Below, piece after piece: positions 7,611-14,254 of a stretch of 39,737 nucleotides of DNA. Within the stretch, counting starts at the first letter, position 1; each line of letters opens with the position of its first letter. Position numbers and translations under genes: made by a program. Origin of the DNA: a virus. The stretch covers positions 1 through 39,737 of IMG/VR virus record IMGVR_UViG_3300033141_003455. One strand, 5' to 3'. The notes beneath the pieces are model-generated. The model searched no databases. It was not told where the DNA came from and saw only the letters and a list, made by a program, of their open reading frames with translations.

Positions 7611-7627
7611 TGTACATCCCTAACGGA

Positions 7628-7668
7628 GGATAGGTGGATCCAATTAGGGTCCACTTATCCTTTTTTTT
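7628..7668 (+). terminator. Strong intrinsic terminator
   Basis: A 14-bp hairpin (7628-7641 with 7647-7660, two G-T pairs, five-base loop AATTA) is followed at once by eight T residues. It ends the transcript of the 69-residue gene at 7401-7610 and separates it from the AT-rich region and the main early operon. Confidence 0.92.
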
Positions 7669-7740
7669 ATTTTTATTACGTTTACGTACCTAACAAGGTC
7701 CGCAATCTTTAACCTATAATGTTTAACCATTCCCTGACGT

Positions 7741-7772
7741 TAAAACGTTAAAACGTTAAAACGTTAAAACGT
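7741..7772. repeat. Four tandem 8-bp TAAAACGT units
   Basis: Four exact head-to-tail copies lie at the left edge of the AT-rich region, where they could be initiator-protein sites or slippage products. Confidence 0.85.
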
Positions 7773-7938
7773 CCTAACCTTTAGGTTTTTTAGGTTTTTA
7801 GGTTCCAGCCCTTATAATTATACGTAATTTGTATATAATTAGTATGTAGTTTATATATAGTTTGTATGTAATTTGTACGTAGTTATATGTAATTATATGT
7901 AATTTATATGTAATTAAAAACTTAATAAAATCAAAAGG

Positions 7939-8191
7939 TTACAAAGTGATAAATCAGTTTAGTATCATATCTGAAATTTCGTAATAAAATCAATAAGTTA
8001 CAAAGTGATATTTTGAAACTGATACTTTTATATATATACATAAATATATATACTTATATATAAAAACGGTAATAATAAATTTATATCTAAGTATATAAGT
8101 AAAGGTATCAGTTTAAAAATATCAGTTTGTAAACCTTTGAAATTATTTAGGATTTTTTGGTATGATACTAAAGTGAGTTATCACTTTGTAA
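7939..8191. repeat. Iterated TTACAAAGTGATA, two direct copies and one inverted
   Basis: Exact 13-base copies lie at 7939-7951 and 7998-8010, with an exact inverse complement at 8179-8191. Partial matches to GTATCA/TGATAC and AAACTGATA lie between them. The spacing and AT-rich setting resemble iterons. Confidence 0.7.
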
Positions 8192-8334
8192 GTTATTGAA
8201 ATCATTAAGTTTTTTAGCTAAAGCTAACCCTTTGAAATTATTAACTAAAGTTAAAAATTTTTATAACTAATTGAAATTATTAAGTTTTTTAATAGCTAAA
8301 GCTAACCTTTTGAAATCATTCTAAATTTTTATAA

Positions 8335-8363
8335 TTGAAATAAATCTTAAAATATTATATAAT
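8335..8363 (+). promoter_or_regulatory. Rightward sigma70-like early promoter
   Basis: TTGAAA (8335-8340), an exact 17-base spacer and a perfect TATAAT (8358-8363) make the best promoter in the window. It points into the early operon that begins at 8441. This implies transcription by host RNA polymerase with the housekeeping sigma factor. Confidence 0.8.
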
Positions 8364-8440
8364 TTACCCTAACATAGCTAAAGCTAACCTAACTAAACCT
8401 AACTAAACCTAACCTAACTAAAGAAAGGAGGTGAGTAAGT

Positions 8441-8848
8441 ATGCAACCACAGCTCGAGGAATCCATTCTACAAGAAATTAAAGACAAACTAAACCCTGTT
8501 GAGATACCACAAGGACACCCCTATCCAGCAAACCTGCCAAACTATCTTGAACAGGTAGACGAAGCCTACCGAATACTTAAAGTCATCCTTAAACGATATG
8601 ACTTAGCTCTTTATGCTAACTACAACCTAACCTACTATGAGGACTGGACCTATATAGAACAGATTGACGGCGTCCTCTGGAAGCCTTCTAACGAGGTTCT
8701 GTATAAGTTCTACCGACATACAGGTATTCACGTCCCTTTAGTACTGTTTGCTTTAAGCGAATACGTCCATGGATTCTACAAACAACTTAAGTTGACCACT
8801 CTCGGATTAAACCCAGCCAAAAACACTTTAATTGGAAAGGAGAATTAA
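8441..8848 (+). CDS. First gene of the early operon, unknown
   Basis: A 135-residue acidic-to-neutral protein with many Tyr and Leu residues and no recognised domain. It starts at an ATG after a near-perfect SD (AAAGGAGGTGA). It stands first behind the early promoter and just four bases upstream of queC, so it is co-transcribed and probably coupled with it. There are no membrane segments, Cys clusters or nucleotide-binding motifs. First early genes of phages often act on the host, but that is only a positional hint. Confidence 0.75.
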   Translation: MQPQLEESILQEIKDKLNPVEIPQGHPYPANLPNYLEQVDEAYRILKVILKRYDLALYANYNLTYYEDWTYIEQIDGVLWKPSNEVLYKFYRHTGIHVPLVLFALSEYVHGFYKQLKLTTLGLNPAKNTLIGKEN

Positions 8849-8851
8849 AGT

Positions 8852-9538
8852 ATGTCTAACACTAAAACCAGAAAGGCCTTAGTCCTGTTGTCAGGAGGTC
8901 TAGACAGCTCTACGTGTTTAGCTGTAGCTAAACAGACCTACAACTGTACTGCAGTAGGGTTTAACTACAACCAGAGACATTTAGTAGAGTTGTTGAAAGC
9001 CTCTCAACAGGCCAAGAGCCAAAACGTTCCTTTCAAACTATTACGTTTACCCTTATACACTAGAAGTAGTCTTACAGACCACCAAATAAGTGTCAACCAA
9101 CGCTCTCAGTTTGCTAGGGACAAAAGGTTACCTAGTACGTTTACAGCCGGACGTAACCTAATCTTTCTAAGTCATATGTTAGCCTACGGATACCCACAGG
9201 GTATCAAGCACTACTTTATAGGTGTCAACAACGTAGACTACTCCGGTTATCCAGATTGTAAACCTGAGTTTATACAAAACGTAACCAACACCCTAAGGTT
9301 AGCTGTAGACGACCCTGGCATTTACGTCCACACTCCCTTAATCTCCTATCAAAAGGCAGCTATCATCAAACTGGGTCGTAGCCTAAACGTAGACTACTCT
9401 GAAACCTGGAGTTGTTACAACCCACAAGCCATAAATAAGGGTGAACCACTCGCCTGTGGTAAGTGTGAGAGTTGTCGAATTAGGTTGAAGGGTTTTAGAG
9501 AGGCTAACCTACAGGATCCTATTAAGTATGTAACCTAA
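8852..9538 (+). CDS. queC: 7-cyano-7-deazaguanine (preQ0) synthase QueC
   Basis: A 228-residue ATP-dependent enzyme that converts 7-carboxy-7-deazaguanine to preQ0 with ammonia. The PP-loop SGGLDSS is at residues 14-20. The zinc-binding cysteines C188, C202, C205 and C208 (SCYNP ... CGKCESCR) are all present. The length is normal for the family, and no fused glutamine amidotransferase domain is present, unlike the Gat-QueC of some phages. With QueD, QueE and FolE further downstream it completes the route from GTP to preQ0. With the DpdA-like enzyme it points to modification of phage DNA rather than of tRNA. It is separated from the other pathway genes by about 6.6 kb, but on the same transcript direction. 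Confidence 0.93.
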   Translation: MSNTKTRKALVLLSGGLDSSTCLAVAKQTYNCTAVGFNYNQRHLVELLKASQQAKSQNVPFKLLRLPLYTRSSLTDHQISVNQRSQFARDKRLPSTFTAGRNLIFLSHMLAYGYPQGIKHYFIGVNNVDYSGYPDCKPEFIQNVTNTLRLAVDDPGIYVHTPLISYQKAAIIKLGRSLNVDYSETWSCYNPQAINKGEPLACGKCESCRIRLKGFREANLQDPIKYVT

Positions 9539-9563
9539 AAGTAAACCTTATATGGAGGTAAAG

Positions 9564-9863
9564 ATGAACCACATACACCCCGAACCAAGTAAGTTTGCTG
9601 GTAAGAAGGTAAGAATCAAACAAGAGGTTGTCCACCCACAGTTCAAGGACTTCGGAGGTTCGGAGTTCTTAGTAGAGGACTGGTGGGACCGAGTTGCTGG
9701 TGAGTCTTGGATGTATTGTGAAGGAAACCCAGCTTGTCTGACCTATGCCGTCCGCTCAGGTCTCTTAGGACTTCCTATAGACAACGAGGTTTTATATGGA
9801 AAAGTTGGTCTGTACGGTCATCTAGTCCATATAAGCGAAATCTGTATAAACGAAAAACGTTAG
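9564..9863 (+). CDS. Conserved phage protein of unknown function (WWDRV..SWM type)
   Basis: A 99-residue protein. The earlier ATG at 9552 is part of the SD (ATGGAGGT), so ATG at 9564 is chosen. The stretches KKVRIKQE, LVEDWWDRVAGESWM, YAVRSGLLGLP and VLYGKVGLYGHLVHISE resemble a short protein found in many actinobacterial and other phages with no known role. The beta-rich fold with conserved Trp and Gly suggests a small barrel. It follows queC by 25 bases. Being next to queC may or may not be meaningful. There is no catalytic motif I can name. Confidence 0.75.
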   Translation: MNHIHPEPSKFAGKKVRIKQEVVHPQFKDFGGSEFLVEDWWDRVAGESWMYCEGNPACLTYAVRSGLLGLPIDNEVLYGKVGLYGHLVHISEICINEKR

Positions 9864-9871
9864 AGGTAAAG

Positions 9872-10012
9872 ATGAACCTAATAAACCAAATCTACTGTAC
9901 TAGCCTAGGTAAAGCCTTTTTGGGTATAGTTTTACACCACCTAAGTTGGCTATGGCCTGTAGGTATAACTATTCTATTCCTAACAACCCTTTATTATGTT
10001 TTAGAGAAATAA
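9872..10012 (+). CDS. Single-pass membrane microprotein
   Basis: A 46-residue protein: a short N-terminal region, then two hydrophobic stretches (AFLGIVLHHL, and WPVGITILFLTTLYYVL) that would form one or two membrane helices, ending in a short charged tail. It starts at ATG 9872 after GAGGTAAAG, a near-copy of the leader used by the preceding gene. It lies just upstream of the structured RNA element at 10017. Early membrane microproteins of phages may act in superinfection exclusion or host inhibition, but the role here is unknown. Confidence 0.65.
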   Translation: MNLINQIYCTSLGKAFLGIVLHHLSWLWPVGITILFLTTLYYVLEK

Positions 10013-10016
10013 CAGT

Positions 10017-10120
10017 GTGGGCGTAGACATAAACCGGCCTCGGAATGTAGCTAAATGAGATGTTCTCTTCCCTCTGTTATAAGAGCAAGAAGTGTGAATG
10101 GTTGCTACGTCTACGCCTAC
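10017..10120 (+). ncRNA. Structured RNA element A (12-bp closing stem, internal hairpins)
   Basis: Bases 10017-10028 pair with 10109-10120 (11 Watson-Crick pairs and one G-T). Immediately inside, GTAGC (10047-10051) pairs with GCTAC (10104-10108), so the two stems could stack. A small hairpin CCG-GCCT-CGG lies at 10034-10043, and CTCTT/AAGAG (10065-10069 with 10081-10085) closes an inner loop. It begins five bases after a stop codon. No ORF with an SD covers it, and it is too different from a tRNA. It could be a processing element, a riboswitch-like leader or a free small RNA. Confidence 0.55.
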
Positions 10121-10172
10121 ATCAAAACAAAAAAAAATTCAAGTTGAAAAGATTAGGGAGGAGGGAATAAAA

Positions 10173-10400
10173 ATGTACATAACAAAAAAGATGTTAGAGG
10201 AGCAAGTTAAACGTCTTAAAGAGGACCTAATCTTTAAAGAGTTTGAACTTGGTCAGAAGGACCACGAGGTGAACGAACTACGTACAAAACTCTTAGACCT
10301 TAAGTCTGTTATAAGAGAACAACAAAGAACGATAGACCACCTTACACAGGCCCAAAGGGCGTCTCTCAGTACCGCTATGTTACTCCTAACAAATACCTAA
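10173..10400 (+). CDS. Short coiled-coil protein, unknown
   Basis: A 75-residue, almost wholly helical protein with clear heptads (MLEEQVKRLKEDLIF, VNELRTKLLDLKSVI). I use ATG 10173 with the SD GGGAGGAGGG eight bases upstream. A longer reading from 10098 would begin inside the stem of RNA element A and lacks an SD. It probably dimerises. No DNA-binding or enzymatic motif is evident. Confidence 0.65.
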   Translation: MYITKKMLEEQVKRLKEDLIFKEFELGQKDHEVNELRTKLLDLKSVIREQQRTIDHLTQAQRASLSTAMLLLTNT

Positions 10401-10427
10401 AAAGACCTCAAGGAGTTCTTTAACGGA

Positions 10428-10643
10428 ATGAACAAATTTCTACTAGAACATATACAAACCTATAAAGACGACATTATTATTCCAATTTGCCCTCAAGTCC
10501 TTCTCGACAATCTTTGGAAGCGTCTCCAAAGTAAGAGGAGGGGGGACATAATGAGTCTAAATACAACAGGAAAGGAGGTGAGACCATATGGCAAAGAAGA
10601 AGTACTCCCCGGAGGAGATCGAGCGCATTCTACAAGAGAATAA
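10428..10643 (+). CDS. Possible small protein, weakly supported
   Basis: A 71-codon frame starting at ATG 10428 after a distant AAGGAG. Its last third overlaps the next gene in another frame. A better SD (AGAGGAGGGGGG) precedes an internal ATG at 10551, which would give only 30 residues. The first half (FLLEHIQTYKDDIIIPICPQVLLDNLWKRLQ) looks protein-like, which is why I list it. Either form, or neither, may be expressed. Confidence 0.4.
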   Translation: MNKFLLEHIQTYKDDIIIPICPQVLLDNLWKRLQSKRRGDIMSLNTTGKEVRPYGKEEVLPGGDRAHSTRE

Positions 10644-10875
10644 GGAACTGCGCGTCTACAAGCAAAGGGAGGAGGAGCGTAGGAAACGGCAAAAGGAGTC
10701 CGGCGCCTACAAAAAACAATACGAACGGATGAAGAAACGGATGCAAGAGGATCCGGAGTACGCTGAGCTCGTTAAGAAACAAAGGAAGAGCTATCAAGAG
10801 AAACGCCGCAGAAAGCTCCAGAAGATTATAGAGGAGCACAAGCGGTACGTAGAGCTCTACGGTCCTCTGTCCTAA
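10588..10875 (+). CDS. Highly charged helical protein, unknown
   Basis: A 95-residue protein built almost only of Lys, Arg, Glu, Gln and Tyr (for example KQREEERRKRQKES and KKQRKSYQEKRRRKLQ), predicted as one long basic helix. The SD is AAAGGAGGTGAGACCAT before ATG 10588. The composition suggests nucleic-acid or ribosome binding. Its stop is followed after 17 bases by the long hairpin at 10893-10955. The GC-rich codons here contrast with the AT-rich neighbours. It has no recognised family. Confidence 0.75.
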   Translation: MAKKKYSPEEIERILQENKELRVYKQREEERRKRQKESGAYKKQYERMKKRMQEDPEYAELVKKQRKSYQEKRRRKLQKIIEEHKRYVELYGPLS

Positions 10876-10892
10876 CCACCCTAAAACCTAAA

Positions 10893-10955
10893 GGGAGGCC
10901 GACCTACAACCTAAGTTAAAAAAGGTTAAAAAAGGTTAAAAAAGGTCGGCCTCCC
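10893..10955 (+). ncRNA. Long hairpin D (13-bp perfect stem, 37-base loop)
   Basis: GGGAGGCCGACCT (10893-10905) and its exact complement (10943-10955) close a loop made of GGTTAAAAAA repeats. No T-run follows, so it is not a standard terminator. It stands right after a stop codon, like elements A, B and C, and could protect or delimit an mRNA 3' end or be an RNase III target. Confidence 0.6.
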
Positions 10956-10963
10956 GTTCCTAA

Positions 10964-11009
10964 CGAAACAAAACGAAACAAAACGAAACAAAACGAAACA
11001 AAACGAAAG
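10964..11009. repeat. Tandem 10-bp CGAAACAAAA in a gene leader
   Basis: Four exact copies plus a partial fifth (CGAAAGG) that merges into the SD of the gene at 11019. The A-rich blocks recur every 10 bases, in phase with the DNA helix. Confidence 0.9.
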
Positions 11010-11018
11010 GGAGATGTC

Positions 11019-11255
11019 ATGCCTACCACAAAACAACTATGGGCTAGACAGAGAAACTGGGAAAAGGGTCTTTTAATGGCTATGAGGGTTCAGCTACAGG
11101 ACTTTAGGACCCTTACGCCTAGAGAGCGTCTCGACGCGGACCTATTGTTGTCGACCCTTAACAACCTAATAAACTGTTGGAAAGAACGGAACGAACACTC
11201 TAAATTCTACTATCTGAAATGGAGGAAAACGAAAGGTGAAAATACAACTACGTAA
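11019..11255 (+). CDS. Small helical protein upstream of the nuclease, unknown
   Basis: A 78-residue protein with no recognised domain. Aromatic and basic residues are frequent (LWARQRNWEKG, FYYLKWRKTKG). The SD is AAAGGGAG before ATG 11019. It overlaps the next gene (nuclease, GTG at 11236) by 20 bases, so the two are probably translated together. It may be a partner of the nuclease. Confidence 0.7.
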   Translation: MPTTKQLWARQRNWEKGLLMAMRVQLQDFRTLTPRERLDADLLLSTLNNLINCWKERNEHSKFYYLKWRKTKGENTTT

Positions 11256-12084
11256 CACAGCACTCAACTACTTTTGCGACTGCGAAACCAAGTTTTACCA
11301 CGGTGTGGTTCGCAGTCGTCAACTCAAGGAGAGGCCGGATTACTACTCAATAGGATCGTTGTACCACGAGGGTATGAAAGTCTTACTCCACCCTATCAAT
11401 AAAAACAAAAACTTACAGGATAGGTTTAATGACGCAACTAAACATATGCGTAATTATGCGGAGGAGAATTCGTTCTCTCAGGAGGTCTACGAGACAGCCC
11501 TTGGACTCCTCAGAGCCTACTTTACCAAGTACCCAGAAGACCCTGATGTCGACATAATCTCAGTCGAACAAGAGCTGAGTAGAGCGTTAATAGACCGTAA
11601 AGGTCTGAAAGTGGTCTACGAGGCTACTATAGACGCTATCGGTCGAACCAAAGACAGTTATAAACGTTTAGCTCTAATAGAACACAAGTCCACCTCAGGC
11701 TACGGGTCCACCTACAGTAGGTCTATTACACACAGCCCACAAGTTGACGGGTTTGCCTGGGTAGGTGAAGGTAGTCTAAAGGAGCCCATCGAGCTGGTGA
11801 TCGTTAACTATGGGGTTAAAACCCGCCAACCGCGTGCGGAACGTGATAAGGTAGTTATGAACTCCAACCGTATCCAAAAATGGTACGACTTCGCCGTACA
11901 TAAAGCTGAACGAATTGCAAAAGCAATCCAGACAAACGTTTACGATAGGAACCACTATCACTGTCATACAACTAGGTCTACCTGCCCCTACGTACAACTC
12001 TGCTGGCATGGTGAAAATGACGCTACGCTTCAATTGTATGAGGAAGTAAAGATGGGTAGGCCCACCTCCAAAATCACTCTTTAA
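11236..12084 (+). CDS. PD-(D/E)XK exonuclease with probable Fe-S cluster (Cas4/RecB-like)
   Basis: A 282-residue nuclease. The catalytic core is D133 (TIDAIGR), E149 and K151 (LIEHKS), preceded by the conserved His of the IGSLYHEG motif (H44) near the N terminus. Cysteines C14/C16 at the start and C243, C250, C256 at the end (CHTTRSTCPYVQLC) could hold a 4Fe-4S cluster, as in Cas4 and AddB. It would resect DNA ends and work with the Sak4-like ATPase and DUF669-like protein downstream in single-strand annealing or recombination. The start is GTG 11236 after GGAGGAAAACGAAAG. Spacing and cysteines differ a little from standard Cas4, and there is no CRISPR array in the window. Confidence 0.82.
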   Translation: MKIQLRNTALNYFCDCETKFYHGVVRSRQLKERPDYYSIGSLYHEGMKVLLHPINKNKNLQDRFNDATKHMRNYAEENSFSQEVYETALGLLRAYFTKYPEDPDVDIISVEQELSRALIDRKGLKVVYEATIDAIGRTKDSYKRLALIEHKSTSGYGSTYSRSITHSPQVDGFAWVGEGSLKEPIELVIVNYGVKTRQPRAERDKVVMNSNRIQKWYDFAVHKAERIAKAIQTNVYDRNHYHCHTTRSTCPYVQLCWHGENDATLQLYEEVKMGRPTSKITL

Positions 12085-12147
12085 CCTTAACGTAAGACAC
12101 TAACAACCTCGAAAATCTTAACGTAAAAAGGATTAAGGAGGTTTGAG

Positions 12148-12537
12148 ATGTTAACTATAGAAAACATACATCAGGACGTGTACCAGCTATACACGCTCCT
12201 ACGTAAGAACCACTTCATACCTAGAACCTTGGTAATATTAGGCAGACGCTCCTTATTACCAGGAGCGTGCCTAGTAGACCTTTTGAACCCTAGCTACGTA
12301 CGTTACGCGGACAAAGTCAACAAGTTACAAGAGTGTAAGTTGATAGGTGACACCCTAGTCTTTGTGTTCAACATAGAACACGAGGACTATGTAAAATGGG
12401 TACGACGCTCCCTGTTAGGTAGGACGTTCAAAATAGCTTGTTTATATAAAAGCTGTGTAGAGGAGCCTGACTTTTGCGTCTACGTCGTACCCCCCGAAGT
12501 ACAACTAACACTACCACTTAGAACCAACCAAAGCTAA
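12148..12537 (+). CDS. Unknown protein, 129 residues
   Basis: A mixed alpha/beta protein (HFIPRTLVILGRRSLLPG, then LIGDTLVFVFNIEHEDY) with no recognised domain. The start ATG has GGATTAAGGAGGTTTGAG upstream. It sits between the nuclease and the microprotein that precedes the Sak4-like ATPase, so it may belong to the recombination module. No catalytic or metal-binding pattern is evident. Confidence 0.7.
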   Translation: MLTIENIHQDVYQLYTLLRKNHFIPRTLVILGRRSLLPGACLVDLLNPSYVRYADKVNKLQECKLIGDTLVFVFNIEHEDYVKWVRRSLLGRTFKIACLYKSCVEEPDFCVYVVPPEVQLTLPLRTNQS

Positions 12538-12562
12538 CAAAACTGACGAGGAGACTTGAGAC

Positions 12563-12670
12563 GTGGCGAAATGTATCGTACTCTTAATATTAATAGTACT
12601 AATGCTACTAACTCTAGGAGCTTTACTGAGTATGTTTAGGAAGCTCTTGAGGGAAAGGAGGAATCGTTAA
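12563..12670 (+). CDS. Single-pass membrane microprotein, 35 residues
   Basis: GTG start at 12563 behind GACGAGGAGACTTGAG, ending with a TAA that abuts the ATG of the next gene. Residues 4-24 (CIVLLILIVLMLLTLGALLS) form one clear membrane helix, followed by a strongly basic tail (RKLLRERRNR), so the C terminus would stay inside the cell. It is a good candidate for a real small gene because the SD of the following gene lies in its last codons. The function is unknown. Confidence 0.6.
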   Translation: MAKCIVLLILIVLMLLTLGALLSMFRKLLRERRNR

Positions 12671-13459
12671 ATGCCTAAGTTACAAACCTATGATGGTGCC
12701 TCAGACCGTCACATAATCTTACTAATGGGACCCAGTAAGGCAGGTAAGACAACCCTAGCCTGTCTTTTATTCGGCAAACAAAACACCTTTGTGTTGTCGT
12801 TCGACCCAGATGGTTTGAAAAGCGTACGCCCCATCGACGCCTTCATCGTAGACCCTAAAAAACCCTGGGATTATTGTGTAGACGTCTTCCCAGAAATAAC
12901 CAAATTGAAGGGGAAGAAAAATACGTGCGTGGTGGACGACCTCACACACATGGGGTACGTCTTCCTCAGAGTCCAGAAGTCCTACAAAGACTCCAGAAAG
13001 ACCTACGGTGAAGCAATCGAACAGATGAGGCAGCTCGTTGAAAAACTTAAATATGACTTCCCGTGGTTGAACATTATCTACACCTCTACGGATATGTACG
13101 TCGAGGACCAGGAGGAGAAGGTGGTTATGACGTACCCTAACGTTATAGGTCGTTACACCTTTGCCCAGGAGATGCCTGGCAGGTGTGACCACGTCTTCTA
13201 CCTTCTACCGCCTAAGCAACGTAAGAAGGTTGTCGACGGCGGCAAACGTTTAATAATTGACAAAGTGGAACGTAAAATACTAACAACCTCGGATGGCGTC
13301 CTAATGGCTGGTAACCGAGTAAATCAAGCTGGAGGGGAAACAATTTTAGAACTACAAGAGGAGGTGAGCGTTGATGACGGACTTAAGAACATCGAACGAC
13401 TTAGATCGAAGTTACTCGGCACATACCGACCTAACAGCAGCAATACTAACGGCAATTGA
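12671..13459 (+). CDS. Sak4-like RecA-fold ATPase (phage recombinase)
   Basis: A 262-residue P-loop ATPase. The Walker A motif GPSKAGKTT is at residues 20-28 and the Walker B VVDD at 87-90 (NTCVVDDLTH). This architecture is that of the phage 'AAA_24'/Sak4 family, which loads on single-stranded DNA and promotes strand annealing. The partner DUF669-like protein lies two genes downstream, and the Cas4-like nuclease is upstream, which supports a recombination role. The SD is GGGAAAGGAGGAATC. The helix near the end (LKNIERLRSKLLGTYRP) is likely the interaction tail. It overlaps the start of the small gene at 13374. Confidence 0.8.
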   Translation: MPKLQTYDGASDRHIILLMGPSKAGKTTLACLLFGKQNTFVLSFDPDGLKSVRPIDAFIVDPKKPWDYCVDVFPEITKLKGKKNTCVVDDLTHMGYVFLRVQKSYKDSRKTYGEAIEQMRQLVEKLKYDFPWLNIIYTSTDMYVEDQEEKVVMTYPNVIGRYTFAQEMPGRCDHVFYLLPPKQRKKVVDGGKRLIIDKVERKILTTSDGVLMAGNRVNQAGGETILELQEEVSVDDGLKNIERLRSKLLGTYRPNSSNTNGN

Positions 13460-13631
13460 GGTCATCGAAGCTCTACCCAACACAAACGTACCCTGTACAA
13501 TAAACCCACAGGCCGTACACGGTACGTTCAACCACTACAGAAAGGAGGTGAGCAAGATATCCAAATCTCCCTTTATCTACGTAAAAACCTACACTAAGAA
13601 GAAGGAAAGGAGGAATAAGGTATGGCTGTAA
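13374..13631 (+). CDS. Small protein overlapping the Sak4-like gene, unknown
   Basis: An 85-residue frame starting at ATG 13374 with the SD GAGGAGGTGAGCG, overlapping 86 bases of the upstream gene and 10 bases of the next. The first part is acidic and polar (DLRTSNDLDRSYSAHTDL) and the end is basic (KTYTKKKERRNK). Without it there would be a 160-base hole in a tightly packed operon, which argues that it is real. A second SD-like AGAAAGGAGGTGAGC occurs inside it near 13540 with no usual start codon behind it. It has no recognised family. Confidence 0.55.
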   Translation: MTDLRTSNDLDRSYSAHTDLTAAILTAIEVIEALPNTNVPCTINPQAVHGTFNHYRKEVSKISKSPFIYVKTYTKKKERRNKVWL

Positions 13632-14041
13632 TTCGTACTAAGTTGAAAGATTTGGCCCAAGGCACCCCGGTTCCGGACGGCGTCTACCACTGCGAGGTAG
13701 TCAAACTGGAGGAGACCGAATTCCAATCCGGCTCCTGGGGGTTTAGTGGCGAACATAAAATCTTAGACGGTGAGCAGCAAAACCGTCGTTTGTTTGAAAA
13801 CTACATCCTTATTAACGAGGACGGTGAGCTGTCCGGCGCCGCCTTCAGGTTCGCCCAACTCTACGAAGCCTGCGTAAACGATGAGGTCGAACTGGAGGGT
13901 GAGACTGAAGAGGTCAAAGAGATACTAAGGAACCTTGCCGAGGCGTGCGTAGGCGCCACCTTCACCTGCGAGACTGAGGTTGAACCAGGTGAGGCTGAGT
14001 ATAGGGATAGGGCAAGGATCGTAAGGTACCATAAGGACTAA
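13622..14041 (+). CDS. DUF669-like single-strand DNA-binding protein
   Basis: A 139-residue acidic protein with a pattern of beta strands (VPDGVYHCEVVKLEETEFQS, YILINEDGELSG, TFTCETEVEPGEAEYRDRARI). This resembles the DUF669 family, proposed OB-fold single-strand-binding proteins that accompany Sak4 in phage genomes. The very acidic stretch (VELEGETEEVKEIL) is also typical. It would coat single-stranded DNA during replication and recombination. The SD AAAGGAGGAATAAGGT lies before the ATG. Assignment rests on context and overall pattern more than on exact motifs. Confidence 0.65.
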   Translation: MAVIRTKLKDLAQGTPVPDGVYHCEVVKLEETEFQSGSWGFSGEHKILDGEQQNRRLFENYILINEDGELSGAAFRFAQLYEACVNDEVELEGETEEVKEILRNLAEACVGATFTCETEVEPGEAEYRDRARIVRYHKD

Positions 14042-14062
14042 AAACCTAAGAATTAAAAGTTA

Positions 14063-14147
14063 CCGGCACCCTATCTAATTGTGTTATGGCGTTCCCTTCA
14101 TACTAGTTACGGAGGGTCGACCCAGGCAAGTTAGGTTAGGGTGCCGG
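14063..14147 (+). ncRNA. Structured RNA element B (11-bp closing stem)
   Basis: CCGGCACCCTA (14063-14073) is the exact complement of 14137-14147. Inside, CTAATT (14075-14080) can pair with 14129-14134 (one G-T), and GGG-TCGA-CCC (14114-14123) makes a hairpin. It shares GTGTTATGGCGTT and the GGGTNNACCC hairpin with element C. It starts 22 bases after the DUF669-like gene and lies in a 213-base gap that carries no gene. It is followed by tandem repeats and then an SD. Confidence 0.55.
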
Positions 14148-14182
14148 GTCACCTAAAACCTTTAACATACAAAAAGGACACC

Positions 14183-14235
14183 CTCACACAAACTTATACA
14201 AACTTATACAAACTCACACAAACTCATACAAACTC
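14183..14235. repeat. Tandem 10-bp AACTYAYACA in a gene leader
   Basis: Four full copies (14191, 14201, 14211, 14221) and partial copies at both ends lie between RNA element B and the SD of the gene at 14255. Copies differ only at C/T positions. Confidence 0.88.
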
Positions 14236-14254
14236 GCTATAGAAGGAGACCATT

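Larger units (their letters stand above)
7611..8440. other. AT-rich non-coding region, candidate replication origin
   Basis: About 830 bases without a credible gene. After the terminator come four tandem TAAAACGT units (7741-7772) and a run of TATGTAATTT-like units (about 7815-7920). The 13-mer TTACAAAGTGATA is present twice directly (7939-7951, 7998-8010) and once inverted (8179-8191). Three copies of TAGCTAAAGCTAACC follow (8215, 8293, 8375), then a promoter (8335-8363) and AACTAAACCT tandem units before the SD of the next gene. The strong AT bias, iterated direct and inverted repeats and the position between divergent operons fit an origin of replication. No DnaA-box set was identified. 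Confidence 0.55.

Noticed and set aside
10017-10120. tRNA gene
   Set aside because: The closing stem is 12 bp, no T-loop sequence is present and no anticodon arm can be placed.
12767-13192. 141-codon minus-strand frame
   Set aside because: It is a shadow of the Sak4-like ATPase, whose Walker motifs are intact on the plus strand.
13541-13620. Separate gene behind the SD-like AGAAAGGAGGTGAGC
   Set aside because: No ATG, GTG or TTG stands at a suitable distance; the stretch is covered by the 13374-13631 gene.
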